Origin: Symsagittifera roscoffensis
Taxonomy: Eukaryota; Xenacoelomorpha; Acoela; Convolutidae
Length of the DNA stretch: 60,000 nt
Reading direction: 5' to 3'
Assembly: GCF_963678635.1 (NCBI RefSeq)
Contig: NC_087069.1
Location: 12,096,530 to 12,156,529 of the forward strand
Position 1 is the first letter of the stretch, and each line of letters opens with the position of its first letter. The translations under genes were made by a program, and so were the position numbers. The notes under the pieces are model-generated. The model saw nothing but the letters and a program-made list of their open reading frames with translations. It ran no database searches and was not told where the DNA came from. This document shows, piece by piece, positions 1-13,316 of the stretch.

Positions 1-2814
1 TTTAGCTTTCCTCACCGTTTCCTTCCTGGTCAAATTTTAAGTTCATCTGTCTATTCTTCGAAGGGTAAAACTTACACAGCAGCGAAAAGAAATTTCGCCG
101 CCGTTGCGATACAACAAAAAATAATGCGTTATAAGATAGTGAGTAGAAAAATAGACAATGAATTGAAAAATTACTTAAAAAAACTATATCGACAAAAATT
201 AGATTTTGTATTACATGAATTTCAAAAGCAGCCTTGAAAGCATAGCGAACCAATTACTGAGCGGCTCCAAAGGCGACAAAAATTGGGTCGACCCCTATTG
301 AGTCGAAGACAAAACTGTTGTCATAAAAACATTTGAGCTATACAGATTTGAACGTCTTTACGGCCCAACCGTACTGAAACACATAAAAGCATACGAACAT
401 AGTTTTTTCTCAAAATTACGTCATATAAGTTGACTAAGTCGACATAACATGAACAAAAACCGTTTAACAGTAAAACAAATTATTCAAAATCAAATTTGGT
501 AAATTTACAAATGATAAACTTTCAATTATAGTTGAAACTGTGTACATAAAAAACACAGTTTCATGCTCTGGAAAGCCAACCCAGAAAAACGTATATGAAC
601 CGAAGGGAACAACGACGAAAAGAACGAATCCGAAAAAGAATCAACAGAATTTAATTGAAACATAATTACTGCTTGAAACAAACTCGACCTACTGACTACC
701 TAATCTTAATTATTGTAGTTTTATTCAAATTTTCAAGAAATTAAGCATGTTTACCTTTCCTACTGAATTGATCATTCTGTGACCAAATTTAGATACTGGA
801 AAACAAGTCTAGTACCCGATTGCAGCACCCTTGCTGATCGCAAGGGTAAACACGATATTTTCGGGAACTTGCGGCTTCACGCTAGTAGTCTCTGCTCAAA
901 CAATTTCCGGAATATAGCTTAGTGATTTCAAAGTAAAGGCGCACCTGGTTCGAAAAGTAGCTTCATTTCGGATTTGGTTCAGAAATGCATCCCTGAGTTA
1001 CATTAATACTATCCTGTTGGTACTAGTTCTTGACCAACTATTCATTTGAACGAATGTAACGCAACCGGAATCAATACAGACAAATAATGCATCAAAATTA
1101 CTAAAGAGATCTGAGAAAAACAAAATGTACAAGATCAAAGAACAGAAACATTTCGAGGAAGTTGACGTGACTTTGAAGTTCTCCGGCCATCTGAAAAAAA
1201 ACAATCAAACGGCAAAATTTAAAAAATATATATATGTTCAAACTAAATAATCATTTCAAAATCTGAACAAAAGAAAAATTACACTGAAATCACAATATTT
1301 TTTTTACATATAGTGACTGAAAAAGAAATTACTGAATTTAAAAGTATTAAAAGTCCTTTCAATGTCGACTCGTTGAACTATACTTCAATCTGAACAAAGC
1401 CAATTTTTGACCAAGGATTGACCAACGTTACAAAACAGTTAAATCAGATTATTGGACTTGGGTAGGTGGTCATAATAGACAATGCATGGAGGGTACCGAG
1501 GGTACAACTACAGGTTACCTGTTTTCACAGGGCATTATTTTTTATAATTTCAAATTCGTATCCACTCAACATTGGTATTGGAAGGGGAATTCAAATATAG
1601 CTTGCATTTTGACTTCATAAACTTGCAATCGAAGCTTGATTTCCAGGAATACAATTAGATAATAGATAATAACTTAGGAAAACAGACTGAGACAGCTCTA
1701 TGAGCATGAAAACCAAATAAGAACGAAATGTGCATAATTAACACTTCAGAGCAAGAAAACGGAGGCGACATGGTTTCACGCAGAGCGTTAGAAACTTTAA
1801 ACCAAAATAACAACATGTTTAGAGCACAATATATATCGACAAAAGTAACCCATTTTTCCGTGTCAAAAAATAAAACTCAAGTACTTTTCTTTAGCTTTCC
1901 TCACCGTTTCCTTCCTGGTCAAATTTTAAGTTCATCTGTCTATTCTTCGAAGGGTAAAACTTACACAGCAGCGAAAAGAAATTTCGCCGCCGTTGCGATA
2001 CAACAAAAAATAATGCGTTATAAGATAGTGAGTAGAAAAATAGACAATGAATTGAAAAATTACTTAAAAAAACTATATCGACAAAAATTAGATTTTGTAT
2101 TACATGAATTTCAAAAGCAGCCTTGAAAGCATAGCGAACCAATTACTGAGCGGCTCCAAAGGCGACAAAAATTGGGTCGACCCCTATTGAGTCGAAGACA
2201 AAACTGTTGTCATAAAAACATTTGAGCTATACAGATTTGAACGTCTTTACGGCCCAACCGTACTGAAACACATAAAAGCATACGAACATAGTTTTTTCTC
2301 AAAATTACGTCATATAAGTTGACTAAGTCGACATAACATGAACAAAAACCGTTTAACAGTAAAACAAATTATTCAAAATCAAATTTGGTAAATTTACAAA
2401 TGATAAACTTTCAATTATAGTTGAAACTGTGTACATAAAAAACACAGTTTCATGCTCTGGAAAGCCAACCCAGAAAAACGTATATGAACCGAAGGGAACA
2501 ACGACGAAAAGAACGAATCCGAAAAAGAATCAACAGAATTTAATTGAAACATAATTACTGCTTGAAACAAACTCGACCTACTGACTACCTAATCTTAATT
2601 ATTGTAGTTTTATTCAAATTTTCAAGAAATTAAGCATGTTTACCTTTCCTACTGAATTGATCATTCTGTGACCAAATTTAGATACTGGAAAACAAGTCTA
2701 GTACCCGATTGCAGCACCCTTGCTGATCGCAAGGGTAAACACGATATTTTCGGGAACTTGCGGCTTCACGCTAGTAGTCTCTGCTCAAACAATTTCCGGA
2801 ATATAGCTTAGTGA
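1..2814. repeat. 1.89-kb tandem direct duplication
   Basis: Bases 1-925 recur at 1890-2814 with an offset of 1889 and no difference that I could see by eye. The window therefore begins inside the first unit of a tandem duplication, and the second unit is cut off at 2814, where the sequence diverges (after the AGTGA at 921-925). No transposon ends or coding domain were recognised. Near-perfect identity suggests a very recent duplication or an assembly artefact of a heterozygous locus. Confidence 0.85.
1728..2126 (+). CDS. hypothetical 132-aa ORF, doubtful
   Basis: An ATG-initiated ORF of 132 codons. It is basic, and its C-terminal half is rich in Lys, Arg and Tyr with no recognisable domain, signal peptide or membrane segment. 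Its 3' part lies in the duplicated segment, so the same C-terminal codons also occur at the left edge of the window. I see no splice signals, homologue or codon bias that would separate it from a chance ORF in AT-rich DNA, so it may not be a gene. Confidence 0.15.
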   Translation: MCIINTSEQENGGDMVSRRALETLNQNNNMFRAQYISTKVTHFSVSKNKTQVLFFSFPHRFLPGQILSSSVYSSKGKTYTAAKRNFAAVAIQQKIMRYKIVSRKIDNELKNYLKKLYRQKLDFVLHEFQKQP

Positions 2815-5077
2815 GAAAAACAAAAACGCCTAACAACGTAAAACACAAATAGCCGACTGCTGTGCAAATAGTTCAGAATAATGATTCGACCAGTTATCAC
2901 AGCAAACAAAAAACGAGAAAAATTAAAACATTGCGATACATCACAAACATCAAAACACACCTCGAAAACATAAAAGTTGAAAAAAGGTCTACCAAAATTC
3001 AAAATGTCTCTATAGAAGTTCTTTCTCGGCAAACAAGCCTGGCATTTGAATATCAAATTAGCAACAGAACAAAACTTACGAAGATAAAATAAAGCCGACA
3101 AACTTTGACAAACTTTATCAAAAAAAACTTTCACGATTCAAAGCCCAGCTCATAGTACAATGAACACCACTAGCACTTACAACTACAATGAAAATTGCTT
3201 AAATCAGAAGAAAAATCAGTAACGTGGCAACTAAACCGACAATCTTTGAGCCGACACCAGCGGAGCCGAAAAAAAAATTATAAAAAAGTGTTCACAATCT
3301 TTCAAGTCTGCCATGAAATTAGAATGAACAACACTTGTGACTGCAATGAAAGCTGCTTACAGCAAAAGCAAAATCCGTGATGTGGCAACATAGCCGACAA
3401 AGCTTGAGCAGACAAACGAAAGTGCGACGATTCAACTTTAAGCAATATATTTTTCCAATTGCATACATACTGAAAAAAAAATTATGTCCAAGACTCGAAC
3501 CAGACCTTAGGGTGCTGATAGTATAATATTCCGTCCTTCATAAAATCATGCAAAAAATCATATGTGAAAGAAAATCATTGAAATCAACACTCTACACTAG
3601 ATTTGAAACCGAAAAGCAAAAATTTTGCACTGTGACAACCTTTTTGAACTATCCTTTTTCGAGATCTCACGAATGAAAAGTTCTGATTAAATGATACATT
3701 TTAAGTCTAATGAACTTTTCAGCGAAAAAAGGAAAAGTAAAGAAAACGGTGACACAGAGGTGGGGCAGAGATTCGCACCACTGGTCATACAGTTATTTGT
3801 ACAATGAGTACAACTAGTAAAATCATTTATTTACATATCAGCACAAAAATTCGAAAACAATTAGTCTTGCAGCACGCTTAGTCTGACTTCGAAAAAGACA
3901 TATATCTTAGCTAAACCAGAAAAAAATTTAAATGAAGAAAAATGTGACAAAAAATGTTGCAACAAGTGCAGTTTGCTAAGTTAAGAAAGCGAAAACGTTC
4001 CAGCAAAAACCTGAAAAGAAACAAAAAAACGGATCCTTTAGTTAAACAAATCGAATTTTTTAATTTTAAACAGAATTCAGCATCCAAAATCTGAATAGCA
4101 GTTTTTCATAATTTCAAAAAATGCCGTGAAAAAATCAGAGAGAATCAAAAAATGGAAACGACCAAGTAAACCTTATACAAAAAACCATTTTTCGAAAAAC
4201 AATCAAAACAATGTTTTTTTAACTTCACATAAAAAATTTTGTGGAAAGTAGATTGGTTTTCCTACAGCGAAAAGATTTTGCGGGAAAAATGAACGTTAGA
4301 CGTAAAATGAACTAGCACAATTAGTAACATTTTCTGAAAATTCACGATAATATTTAGCTCGAACACGTTCACATCAAATGAGCAAAACTTCATTTTATCT
4401 CGAGCTGGAGACAAAATTAGTCTAAATTTTTTAGCGAAAAAGAAAGAAATCCTATCATGTTACGCCAAAAAATTATGCTTTGCACATCCAAAGACTGTAA
4501 CGCTCGACTGCACCAGATGGCGCAAAAAATGTCGAAAACCACGAGCAACATAATTGAATTATGGTAATCATTGCGATAGAAGTAGATTAGAACTACCAAA
4601 TCAGGTCGCTGTTCTAAGCTCAATCGAGGTTCATGGTAATTATCTTGTGGCAGATTTAATTTAGCGTCTGAGCGGTTTCATACAATGCGCGCACTGATTG
4701 TCGCATAAAAAAGGGCACCTCTAAAATTGAGAAAAAAATCAAGGAAAAAACGGGAGTTCTTTGAGTTTGCAAGTAAAAGTGCTCAATAGGGCAGATAAGA
4801 GGTTCAATTAGCGTCAATAATTCATCTTGCATTTTAAGTAAGGAGCCAAAAACTCTTGCAAATCCGCTCATCCCACGAGGATAAAAGGTCCAAGGTTACG
4901 TTACCCGATCAATTAATCACAAAACCACAAACTGATACTTCTGGCTTCCGATTTTACCAGTTAATAAACTAATTAAAAAGATTCAAAAAACTAACTGATT
5001 TCTTTGAAATCCTTCAGGAATATTAGGTTTATTAAATATCACATTCCATACTTTTTCATAGGAAATTCCTTCCTTAC
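2815..5077. other. AT-rich non-coding region
   Basis: No exon, RNA gene or transposon end was recognised. The ORFs here are short, low in complexity and unsupported. If the exon at 5078-5289 is real, this stretch is part of its first intron, because the next exon would lie at lower coordinates. Confidence 0.5.
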
Positions 5078-5289
5078 CTGTCAAGAGACTGAACTCTCAC
5101 AAACTTATGCGTATTAAGAGGAGAGTTGCTCTGCGATAGACTCAGAGGTCTCTGCATTGTGTGCTGCTCGATTCCTATTGGTCGATTGTGACTCATAGTT
5201 GAGCTCCTCAAGAGTCGCGATTTGGTGGCTGTGGAAATAGCTTCGGGTGGAATCGAGTCGTAAGTAACGTATGTTTTATTTGAGGCCAT
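5078..5289 (-). CDS. candidate first coding exon of an unidentified gene
   Basis: Read on the minus strand, an ATG at 5289 has an A at -3 and a G at +4, and it opens a frame of 70 codons plus two bases. The frame ends at a consensus donor (ACAG|GTAAGG, junction 5078/5077). The peptide is Ser/Thr-rich and starts MASNKTYVTYDSIPPEAIS. I do not recognise it. The next exon should be at lower coordinates but I could not find it in the window. Good start context plus a good donor in phase makes this better than a random ORF, but the gene is not established. Confidence 0.4.
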
Positions 5290-7540
5290 TTTTCGTTCTT
5301 TTTTGGTTAATAACGAGCTTTTTTAACCACTAAGGAGGCGTTAAAACCCCAGCGTTAACTAAAATTGTTAAAATGAGAACAAAGTGTCAATAAAAATGAA
5401 GAGTTGTCAGCATGAATTGATAAAAAGAGTATCCAGTTAGGTAAATACAAATTTTATTGATTCTCGGAATGAGTAACTGATTCAGCTATTTATATTAACC
5501 AGCCCGGAACATTCTGATTAAAACCCCACTCCTGAATTTATTCGTACTTTTACTTACAAGTTAACAAAACGTGTTCAAAATGCAGATGTTTTGGATAATC
5601 TTCCAATCGAGGATCTTATTGTGTTGTGACTCACAATACAGCAGAGGGATTAATTCAACAGCTGCGTTAGAGGGTTTGGTAATCTAGCTCCAATTATGGA
5701 GCCGAAACTTGAACAACGAATGAATTGTCGCCTCGCACAGTTAAAAAAAAGAATACAACAGTTGCCAGAAGATGTTAAAAAATTCAGTCACAACCTTCTT
5801 TGATAAACTGTTACGTAAAAAAACACCCAAAAATTAGAAAAAAAATAGTTTCACAGTTTGTTGTACTTTTAATACAACTGCGAAGCAGACTTTTAAACAG
5901 CCAACTTTATCCAAATAAGAAATCTGAAAACCCATTGGCGTAAATTTCACCACGAGACAATCTGCAAGCTAGGAACTAAAAACCCTAACACTTATTAAAT
6001 CAACTAAGTGCCACTTTTCTAAATAACCCAAGGTTGAAGTGCAAATTCACAATGCAAAATGCAACCAATTGTTTTAAATTCAAAATGACAGAAATATTCA
6101 TAAGTAATCACTATTGTTACTCGAAGCGATTTTTATCTTCAAGTTATTTGAACACGAAGGGTAAGTTAAAGCAAGAAAAACAAAAGGTTATTGCGACCAA
6201 CTGAGTAAAATCAAGTAGCTTCGTTGCAAAATGCAATCAAAATTGCAATTACACGTAACCATTCACTTGCGAAAGGAAACATTTCATAAAGCAAATGTAA
6301 TTTAGAAAGTAAAGAACAAGTGTATCAGCTCAACTCATGTTGTGGCCAACATTTAAGACCTCACACCTTTAAATTTAGCCCAGTTTCTTGTCGATTTCCG
6401 GACGAAGGCTATAGTGTCCAGTTATCTGGCTGTATTAACTGTACTTCCACGGTATACAATCTACCTTTTTTCGTTGACAAAAAAAAACAGACTAGTATTA
6501 TAAACCAGCGATAAAGACTTACGCGGGTTTTCCTTCAAAAAAAAATGTATACTGAAAATTTGACGCTCTACTTTATTTAAATGTATCCAACGAAAGAAGT
6601 ATTTTCAAAAGAAAAAGAAAATTGGATAGAGATTTCATGTATTATGGTTTCCTAGCATGAAAGGGGAGTGAAATTTCACCATTGAAGATGATAAGGTCCC
6701 TTCTAATCATTCCCAGCATTTTACTACTTACTTTCCTCTTTTCTCTGGTCTAGGCAGCCTTCAAAAATAGAAAGGAAGGCAAACTATGGGGAAATTAAGT
6801 CCTAAGAAAAGTTTTTTTTAAAGTTGGAACCTTTTCAAAATTTGACTCTATAAGAATTCCAATATCAATTTACATCCTAAAGCAATTACTCCAAAATGCA
6901 TCTCAAAATAGCATAAAATATTTTTATAATCGAACTTTTCAATTCGACTGCAATCTATCTCTGGCAGAGTGAAAAACTCTATCTATAACAATATTTCCTA
7001 TAATTTGAATAGCTGCCCAGGAGCTTATAGTAATTCAACGTACATTACATTGTCAAATCCACTCCCAAAAATTCACTTTCTTTAATAGTAGCAAGCCTGG
7101 GGCCTCGCGGAATCCTAGCTAACCATTTAACCTTCACAAAAAATGGAAGTTACAAGCACTCACTTAGCAAACTGTGAGGCGACAACTCGTAACAGGCGAC
7201 AATTTCATTTTACAAGAAATCTTAACAGGCGACAGTTGATTAAGCGGAAAACACTGATTCACGCCCAGTATTCCTCTCGTGTCGGATGTAAGACCAGCGG
7301 AGCAAGCGTATTCTATATGCCAATACCTTGTTTAGAAATACAGCTTATTATGAGTTGTCGCTGCAACGAAATGTCGCCCTACCTTTGCAAAAAGATTCGC
7401 AACGAAGGTTTTATGATAAATTGGGAATCCGCATACAATTAGATCGCTTAAAATAATTCCCTTCACACGCATACATGGGAAAAACATCTAAAACGAAGAT
7501 ATGCCTACATTCATTTCCCCCAAATTTTCTAAATTAATTC
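5290..7540. other. non-coding, AT-rich
   Basis: I see no supported gene. If 5078-5289 is a first exon, its promoter and 5' UTR would lie in the first few hundred bases here. Nothing else was recognised. Confidence 0.45.
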
Positions 7541-7549
7541 TATTGACAT

Positions 7550-7745
7550 TTCATGAGCTTGCGTGAGACACACGGCCTTTAACACAAAAGTTGCGGGTTC
7601 GGTTCAGACTAAGGTCAAGATCCGACGTGTCCCAGTGCCATCCGCCTTGCCGAGGTGGGACATGCTACGTCAAAAATGATGACATCTATCTTCCTCAGGG
7701 AAGCCACCTCAAAGGTTGTAAGGAGGAAGTAGGGCCGGAAGAATG
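7550..7745 (+). repeat. SINE-like element with tRNA-type B box
   Basis: The segment contains GGGTTCGGTTC at 7595-7605, close to a tRNA B box (GGTTCGANTCC), preceded by a possible weak A-box region around 7564-7580. It is followed by a locally GC-richer body. The composition differs from the AT-rich surroundings. Target duplications were not found, so the boundaries are approximate. Confidence 0.35.
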
Positions 7746-7879
7746 ATATCTCAAAACTCGCACATGAAGTAAGCACTATAATGCGCTATTTAGGCAATTG
7801 AAAAAAAAAACGGCAAGCAAAACATCTACATCCATTTTTATTCTCTCGAGCTGGAACTTTTGCTGTTTAGCCCCTTTAG

Positions 7880-8130
7880 ATCTCCGACAACCGGAAAATG
7901 TCCTAACACAGACCTTTCTGTGAAGCCGGCATTTCTTTCATCCCGCTTTTAGTCGGAGCTCTCGGTGGATGGTCCTCGATCGCTACAAACCAGTGCGGGT
8001 CGCCTCCATGGCCGCTGCACGCTCTTCGTTCCCGGACCCTCGGCCGACTGCGTCTTACCTCCTCCAGTAGCTCTCCGTAGTAATTCAATGCGGTAAAACT
8101 AGCTGTTGCTGGTCCGACACTGGCGCAACT
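7880..8130. other. GC-rich island, possible repeat fragment
   Basis: This block is much richer in G+C than its neighbours. On the minus strand it has an open frame of about 60 codons rich in Arg, Pro and Gly. I do not recognise a domain. It could be a fragment of an old retroelement or a stray exon; neither can be shown from the sequence. Confidence 0.3.
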
Positions 8131-8774
8131 GAAACTGCCTGTCTATAATTTCCTTTACTGTCTTTACTTCAGTGTTTTAAAAACGCTCAGTTATTTGTCT
8201 TTACTGATTTATACCAAATTCTTCAACTTAAGTTTTTTCATACCGTTTCTTCCTATTGCAAATGCACGTAAAATTCACTTCATGCGAAATAAATAATAAT
8301 CACAACCCAATTAGAGAAAACTGGATCAAAATATCATTATCTTATTCCGCAGGGATATTTAATCTAAAAGGTAATATCTAATTTTGAAACTAAAAGTCAC
8401 TCACGCTTTTTTGGCCTTCCTTTTGGGAGAAATTTGCCTTCTTTTTAGCGAATCAAATTGAACCGAGCTTAACAAGAAATCGAAGCTCAAACTGCAAGAA
8501 ATCAAAGTTTCGGCAAGAACAAATTTAACGGCGAGTTTTTCTGAAAAAAAAAACAATTACATCGATACCACCTTTATAAGTGTCTCTACTACGTTAAATG
8601 ATACTTAACCAGATTACGCCGAGAGTTCTGAAAAATAACAGTTAGCTCAAACAACAAGTTGATATCTATTTTTGTGTCACCTCAACAATTTTTAAGCTGA
8701 GTGTATAGATTGTCATCTATGATGAAGATTGATATAGCTGTAAACGGGGAAAAAAAAGAGATAAATAACGGAAG

Positions 8775-9985
8775 TTAAAATAAGCCTTGAAAACACTTCT
8801 GTTATGTACAGGAAATGAACCTTTGACCTGGAATTAGGAGTCTCACGACACACGACCTCTAGTAATAAAGCAGATGCTATATAAATGCCAACGTTATGCA
8901 GCAAAATTTTCACTAAATGAGCAACTGGACTTGCGAACTGGATTAGAAAAAGCGAACTCGTAATAGAACACTACTTTCGCTAGCTCGCGATGCCAAAACT
9001 TCAGGTCTTAAATTCAAGAAACGTACCAATCAATGGTTTTGTCACTAATCTTACACGAACAACATAAAAAATAAAAAAGAGCAAAACAGTTATTTCCAGA
9101 AAATAGCGCTTGAAAATATTTTGCAAAATTTTTCCAAATGCTACCATATGAAAAACTGTTTTTGAAGCATTAATGGTACCTTAGCAACTCATAGCAGCAA
9201 TTAGTGGAGCCATACTAATCAGCAGAAACTCTAGATCTCCAGCTGAAATTTTCACTGCCCGCACATGAGTAAAGCGAAACCAAATGAAAGATAAGAAAAA
9301 ATAATCACGACCTATATTCGAGTCTGAACTACGTTCATCGACTCCTAAAAACAAAATCACAAACTTTACTAGATGAGTAATGACTTCGAGCGCAAGTCTT
9401 CTCACATGCAAAACTGCACTACGGAAACACAAGCGAGAAGGTTGAAATAGCTTTGAACAGTAAGAAAAAGATAAAGAACGAGAAAGTAAAAATAGGCCTT
9501 GAAAAGACTTCTGCTATGTACAGAAATTGAACATCTGACCTGCTATTAGGAGCCTCTGGACCCACGGCCTCTACCAATAAAGCAGATGCTATATAAATGC
9601 TATGTAATACAGCATATGTTCCATAAATGAGCAACTGGATTTGCGAGTTGGATTAGAAAGTGAACTCATAATAGAACACTACTTTCGCCAGCTCGCGATG
9701 CAAAAACTAAAAATCTTAAATTCAAGAAGCGTATTAATCAATGATTTCGTCACTAAGCTCACACAAACATGTAGAACAAAAAAAACACTTATTTGAACAA
9801 AATAGCCCTTGAAAATATTTCACAAATTTTTTAAATGCTACCATATGAATAACTGTATTTGAATCTTAAGTATTAATGGTACCTTAACAACTCAATGCAG
9901 CAATTTGTGGAGCCATACTTATCAGCAGAAACTCTAGATTCTCAAGCTGAATTTTCCACTTCGCGCACATGAGTGAAAATCAACC
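8775..9985. repeat. 0.7-kb diverged direct duplication carrying SINE-like heads
   Basis: Sequence from about 8775 to 9275 recurs at about 9480-9985 with an offset near 707 and many substitutions and small indels. Each copy carries on the minus strand a degenerate B box (AGGTTCATTTCC around 8811-8822; a weaker one near 9530) followed by a tail of the type AAGGCTTATTTTAACTT. Shared motifs such as CAGATGCTAT and GAGCAACTGGA occur in both. This is either an old local duplication or two neighbouring insertions of one family. Confidence 0.6.
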
Positions 9986-10689
9986 AAATGGAAGATGAGG
10001 TTGCAAATTACTTCAAGAATAACTTCAAAAACTAAACAAAACCTTTTAAGTCAAAAATGACGCGCAGATACCTGTAATATTACCCCAGCCATGTTTATGA
10101 ATCAATCGCTAAAACCACAAAAACTGCAGTTTAAGACTCAATCGCTAAACCAACAAAAGCTGGAGTAAAAAGCAATCAAATGAAAGATGAGGTTGCAAAT
10201 TACTCTAAGAATATATTGAAGCAATTTTTTGCTTCTTTCATTACAAAACCCTTGAAATATAAAATTTGTCCCAATTTTGCGGCGGTCAAGGACAATTTGG
10301 AAATTTTAGCAAATTTCTGCCGTTTTTATAATCGGCCAATATCAATAAGTCCCTGGAAATGTTTACTTTCTTTCCAAATTTCATATTACTGAGATCTGAT
10401 TGGCTGATTTGTATTTTCTCGCATTTAGCCCTTCGCGCATGAGGGATTCCACCTTAGAATGCGTAGCGTTGTAAGCTAGCGATTAGAAAATGAGACCGAA
10501 ATAGCAACGAACAAAATAATTGAAAAAAGGAAAGAAAAATTTCAGTTTCAGAAAAACTGTGGGAAAAGATATCTACTGCCGTAATAAAGCTTTTTAAGCA
10601 TTACCGAGCAGCCACTAGGCCAGCAAAATGTTGTTTGGATCCCCTTAAGCCAAAAAAAAACAAAAAATGTTGTCATGAAAAAAGAGCGA

Positions 10690-10790
10690 TTAAGTTTGAA
10701 AACTTTAAACCCTTTGAGCAAATTTGAGTCTTACGCACTAACCACTCAGCCACGGATGCTTAGAGTCCCAAAAAAACTAGCCACCAATAA
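10690..10790 (-). repeat. tRNA-derived SINE head
   Basis: Read on the minus strand, the segment has GCATCCGTGGCTGAGTGGTT followed by AGTGCG, which closely resembles the acceptor and D-arm (A box) of an animal tRNA. It lacks a complete tRNA fold, and the T-arm is not recognisable. It is therefore read as a SINE fragment and not as a functional tRNA gene. Confidence 0.5.
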
Positions 10791-11261
10791 TGAAGCTACA
10801 TATGCTAAAAAAAATTCAAATCCAATGCAGCAAAAGTAGCACCAAATACGAAAAGTAGCACCAAATACAAATTTTGCGTGCAATAAAATGGAAACTATTA
10901 AGCCAAATTATGCATAAATTGTGCATTTCAAAAAAATTACGCAGCTTATTTGGAAAACTTCTGAAATCGAGCATTTTATAATCGTTTCGCTGCATAGTTT
11001 TTTTCGGTTCATTTGATGATTCATACAGAGTCAAAGTTGCACTTGGGATACACAAGCAAAAATATGACCGACAACGCTACTGGGAAAACTGAATGAGTAA
11101 AACTTTGAGTCTACAAAGTTTCTTAAGTGACGCACGCCAATTATGAGCCTACATAATTGCAAAGTGACGCAAGCCAATTATGATGCATAAGAAGTACCAG
11201 TCAATTTGAAAAAAAAAATACAAACTAACATGCCTCAATTGATATATATGATAAATTTCAT

Positions 11262-11352
11262 TAAAAACATCCGCCCCTGCCCAGGTTCAAACCCCCTTAT
11301 TTTGCTGCTGGTCTCCTTCCCTACCTCTACGCTACAGAGCCATGATGCCTTG
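11262..11352 (-). repeat. tRNA-like SINE fragment
   Basis: On the minus strand a tRNA-like D-arm region (GTAGCGTAGAGGTAGG) is followed about 40 bases later by GGTTTGAACCTGGGC, a B-box-like T-arm. The spacing fits a tRNA-derived head. No intact acceptor stem was found. Confidence 0.4.
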
Positions 11353-12024
11353 AGGCTAACGTGCAGTTTGTAATATAAGTAGCTGTGTTAAAATCCTTGG
11401 TAATGTCTGCACTTAATAGCTGGATCAAGATGAACACTCTGAAAATGAACACATTCTGTCGCAAATGCATCGCAACAATATTTGCGACTTAGGTTGAAAA
11501 AAAGAAAGTTCAAATTAATACACTTTGCTTCGCAAGTACAAATAAACATATTCAGAGCTAATAAAATTACACATTGAAGCAGTAAAACAACAACACTTGC
11601 ATTTATAATGAAAAGTTCATACAGCTCAAGAAAATGCGTGATGTTACAGACAGGCGAAAATCCGACGATTAATTTTCCCGGAATTTTGGATTTTTTTCGT
11701 GTTTTAAACTATTTTAACTTTTTTTACGCAAAATCATAAATTACAAAAATAGTGAGTGATGTCATACTAAAACATTTTCAGTTGTGATTCATAAAACATC
11801 AGTTTTCCCGAAAAGTTTTTGAGGAAAAACCGGTTTAAAATTTTTGCTTAATTTCAAGTTAGTGAAGAGTTTAAAAAAGTTCCATACAGCGCTTCCTCGG
11901 CAATAAAAATTCTGAGGAGATTTTTATGATGCTGCTCGGAGGCGAAGCTGGTCTTCAAAAACAGTAGCGAGAACACAAAATGAGGCTCTATAAAGTGAAA
12001 TAAAAAGTAAAAATAAGCCTCGAA

Positions 12025-12300
12025 TTAGAAAAATTATGCTACGGATTCTTACCTGCGAGATTACAAGTCGAACGCCCTTACCTCTCAGCCACGGACGCTT
12101 AACTATCGAACAACACTAGGTTAACAATCGATAAACACTAGCTTAACTATCGACAAACACTATCACAAACAAAACAGAAAACAGATGCTATTATTATTCC
12201 AAAGATACAAATCGTGATTAGAGCACAACTGCCACCAAATGAGCACTATATTTGCGAGCAAGCTTGGAAAAAAAAATAAAGTCATACTAATTCACTACTC
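12025..12300 (-). repeat. tRNA-derived SINE, best-preserved copy
   Basis: The minus strand around 12050-12105 reads GCGTCCGTGGCTGAGAGGTA, then an anticodon-arm-like stretch, then a run resembling the end of a tRNA. It is followed by a tail containing GAGGCTTATTTTTACTT, which is shared with the copies near 8.8 and 9.5 kb. The plus strand at 12190-12300 carries CAGATGCTATTA and CCACCAAATGAGCACT, motifs also seen near 8.9, 9.6, 20.5, 27.6 and 59.6 kb. Confidence 0.5.
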
Positions 12301-12309
12301 TCGCAAGTA

Positions 12310-13316
12310 AAAAAAAGGAGAAAATGTAGAACTAATTTTTTTCGTTATTAAGGTACTCGATTATGCCTTATCTATGTTATAAGCGCCCGTCTCGATCTTC
12401 TCATCCCACAGCGCACTATTTTGTGCTACGCGCGACATCAACTTTGCAAAATAAAATTTTATATTAACTGGGTGCAACTTTCTGGGCACAGCAACTGTCT
12501 TTACTTGTGTTCTTTGCAAACATGTGGTAGGAGGGAGCTACTCTGGTCTTTTTACAAACCGCTAAAAAAGCCAATTTAAAAGAATTGTCGGCCTGACAAA
12601 CTTTACATTCAAACAATGATAGTTTCGAAGTATTCTACGGTTGGAAAAAATCAACATGAACACTACAAATTTTGTAATGTAAAATACATATTTGGTAAAT
12701 ATACTGCGGAAACCTAATTTCAATTAACTTGCCTACGGAAAATTTTTAACGATATGTAACTAATTTCTGTCAGGCATTGATGAGGCAAAAAATTTTCGAT
12801 ACGAAGCTCGTAAAAAAAACATTTCAGTAGTAGTGCTTGTCTGAGAAGTGTTGAATCGCAGCAACTATGGTAACGTCTATTTTGCTACTTTCCTACCAAT
12901 TACAGGCAAATATATTGTCAAATATTGACATTATGACGTTTTTTCAGATTTAACAATTGGAGCATCATAAATCTTAGCATTGACCGCGAAAGCATGTTAT
13001 AACTCCAGCTAGCACACTCATGCATGTATTTGCTAAAATGAACAATCTGACTATGTTTTAAGAAGTAAGCTAACAATGACGTATCTAGACCAGTACAATA
13101 ACGTCAGAATTTCTAACCATTCTTAATTAACTTCTAACTTGATTCAGGTCGGATCGTTGTCAAAACTAGTTTTTCTTTTGAAAAGTTTAAATTTTCAACT
13201 TATGTATGTTAACTACGCACTGTGTATTATTTAATACTAATGAACCAAATAAAAGAATTTTTATCAAATAGAATCTGGAGTAGAATGCACTTTAGTAAAA
13301 GGTCATTTGAAGGAAA
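12310..13316. other. non-coding, AT-rich
   Basis: Nothing was recognised apart from scattered A/T runs. It lies downstream of the WDR26 gene's 3' end. Confidence 0.4.

Noticed and set aside
12036-12110. Functional tRNA gene on the minus strand
   Set aside because: The D-arm is convincing but no complete cloverleaf or proper acceptor pairing could be found; read as a SINE head.
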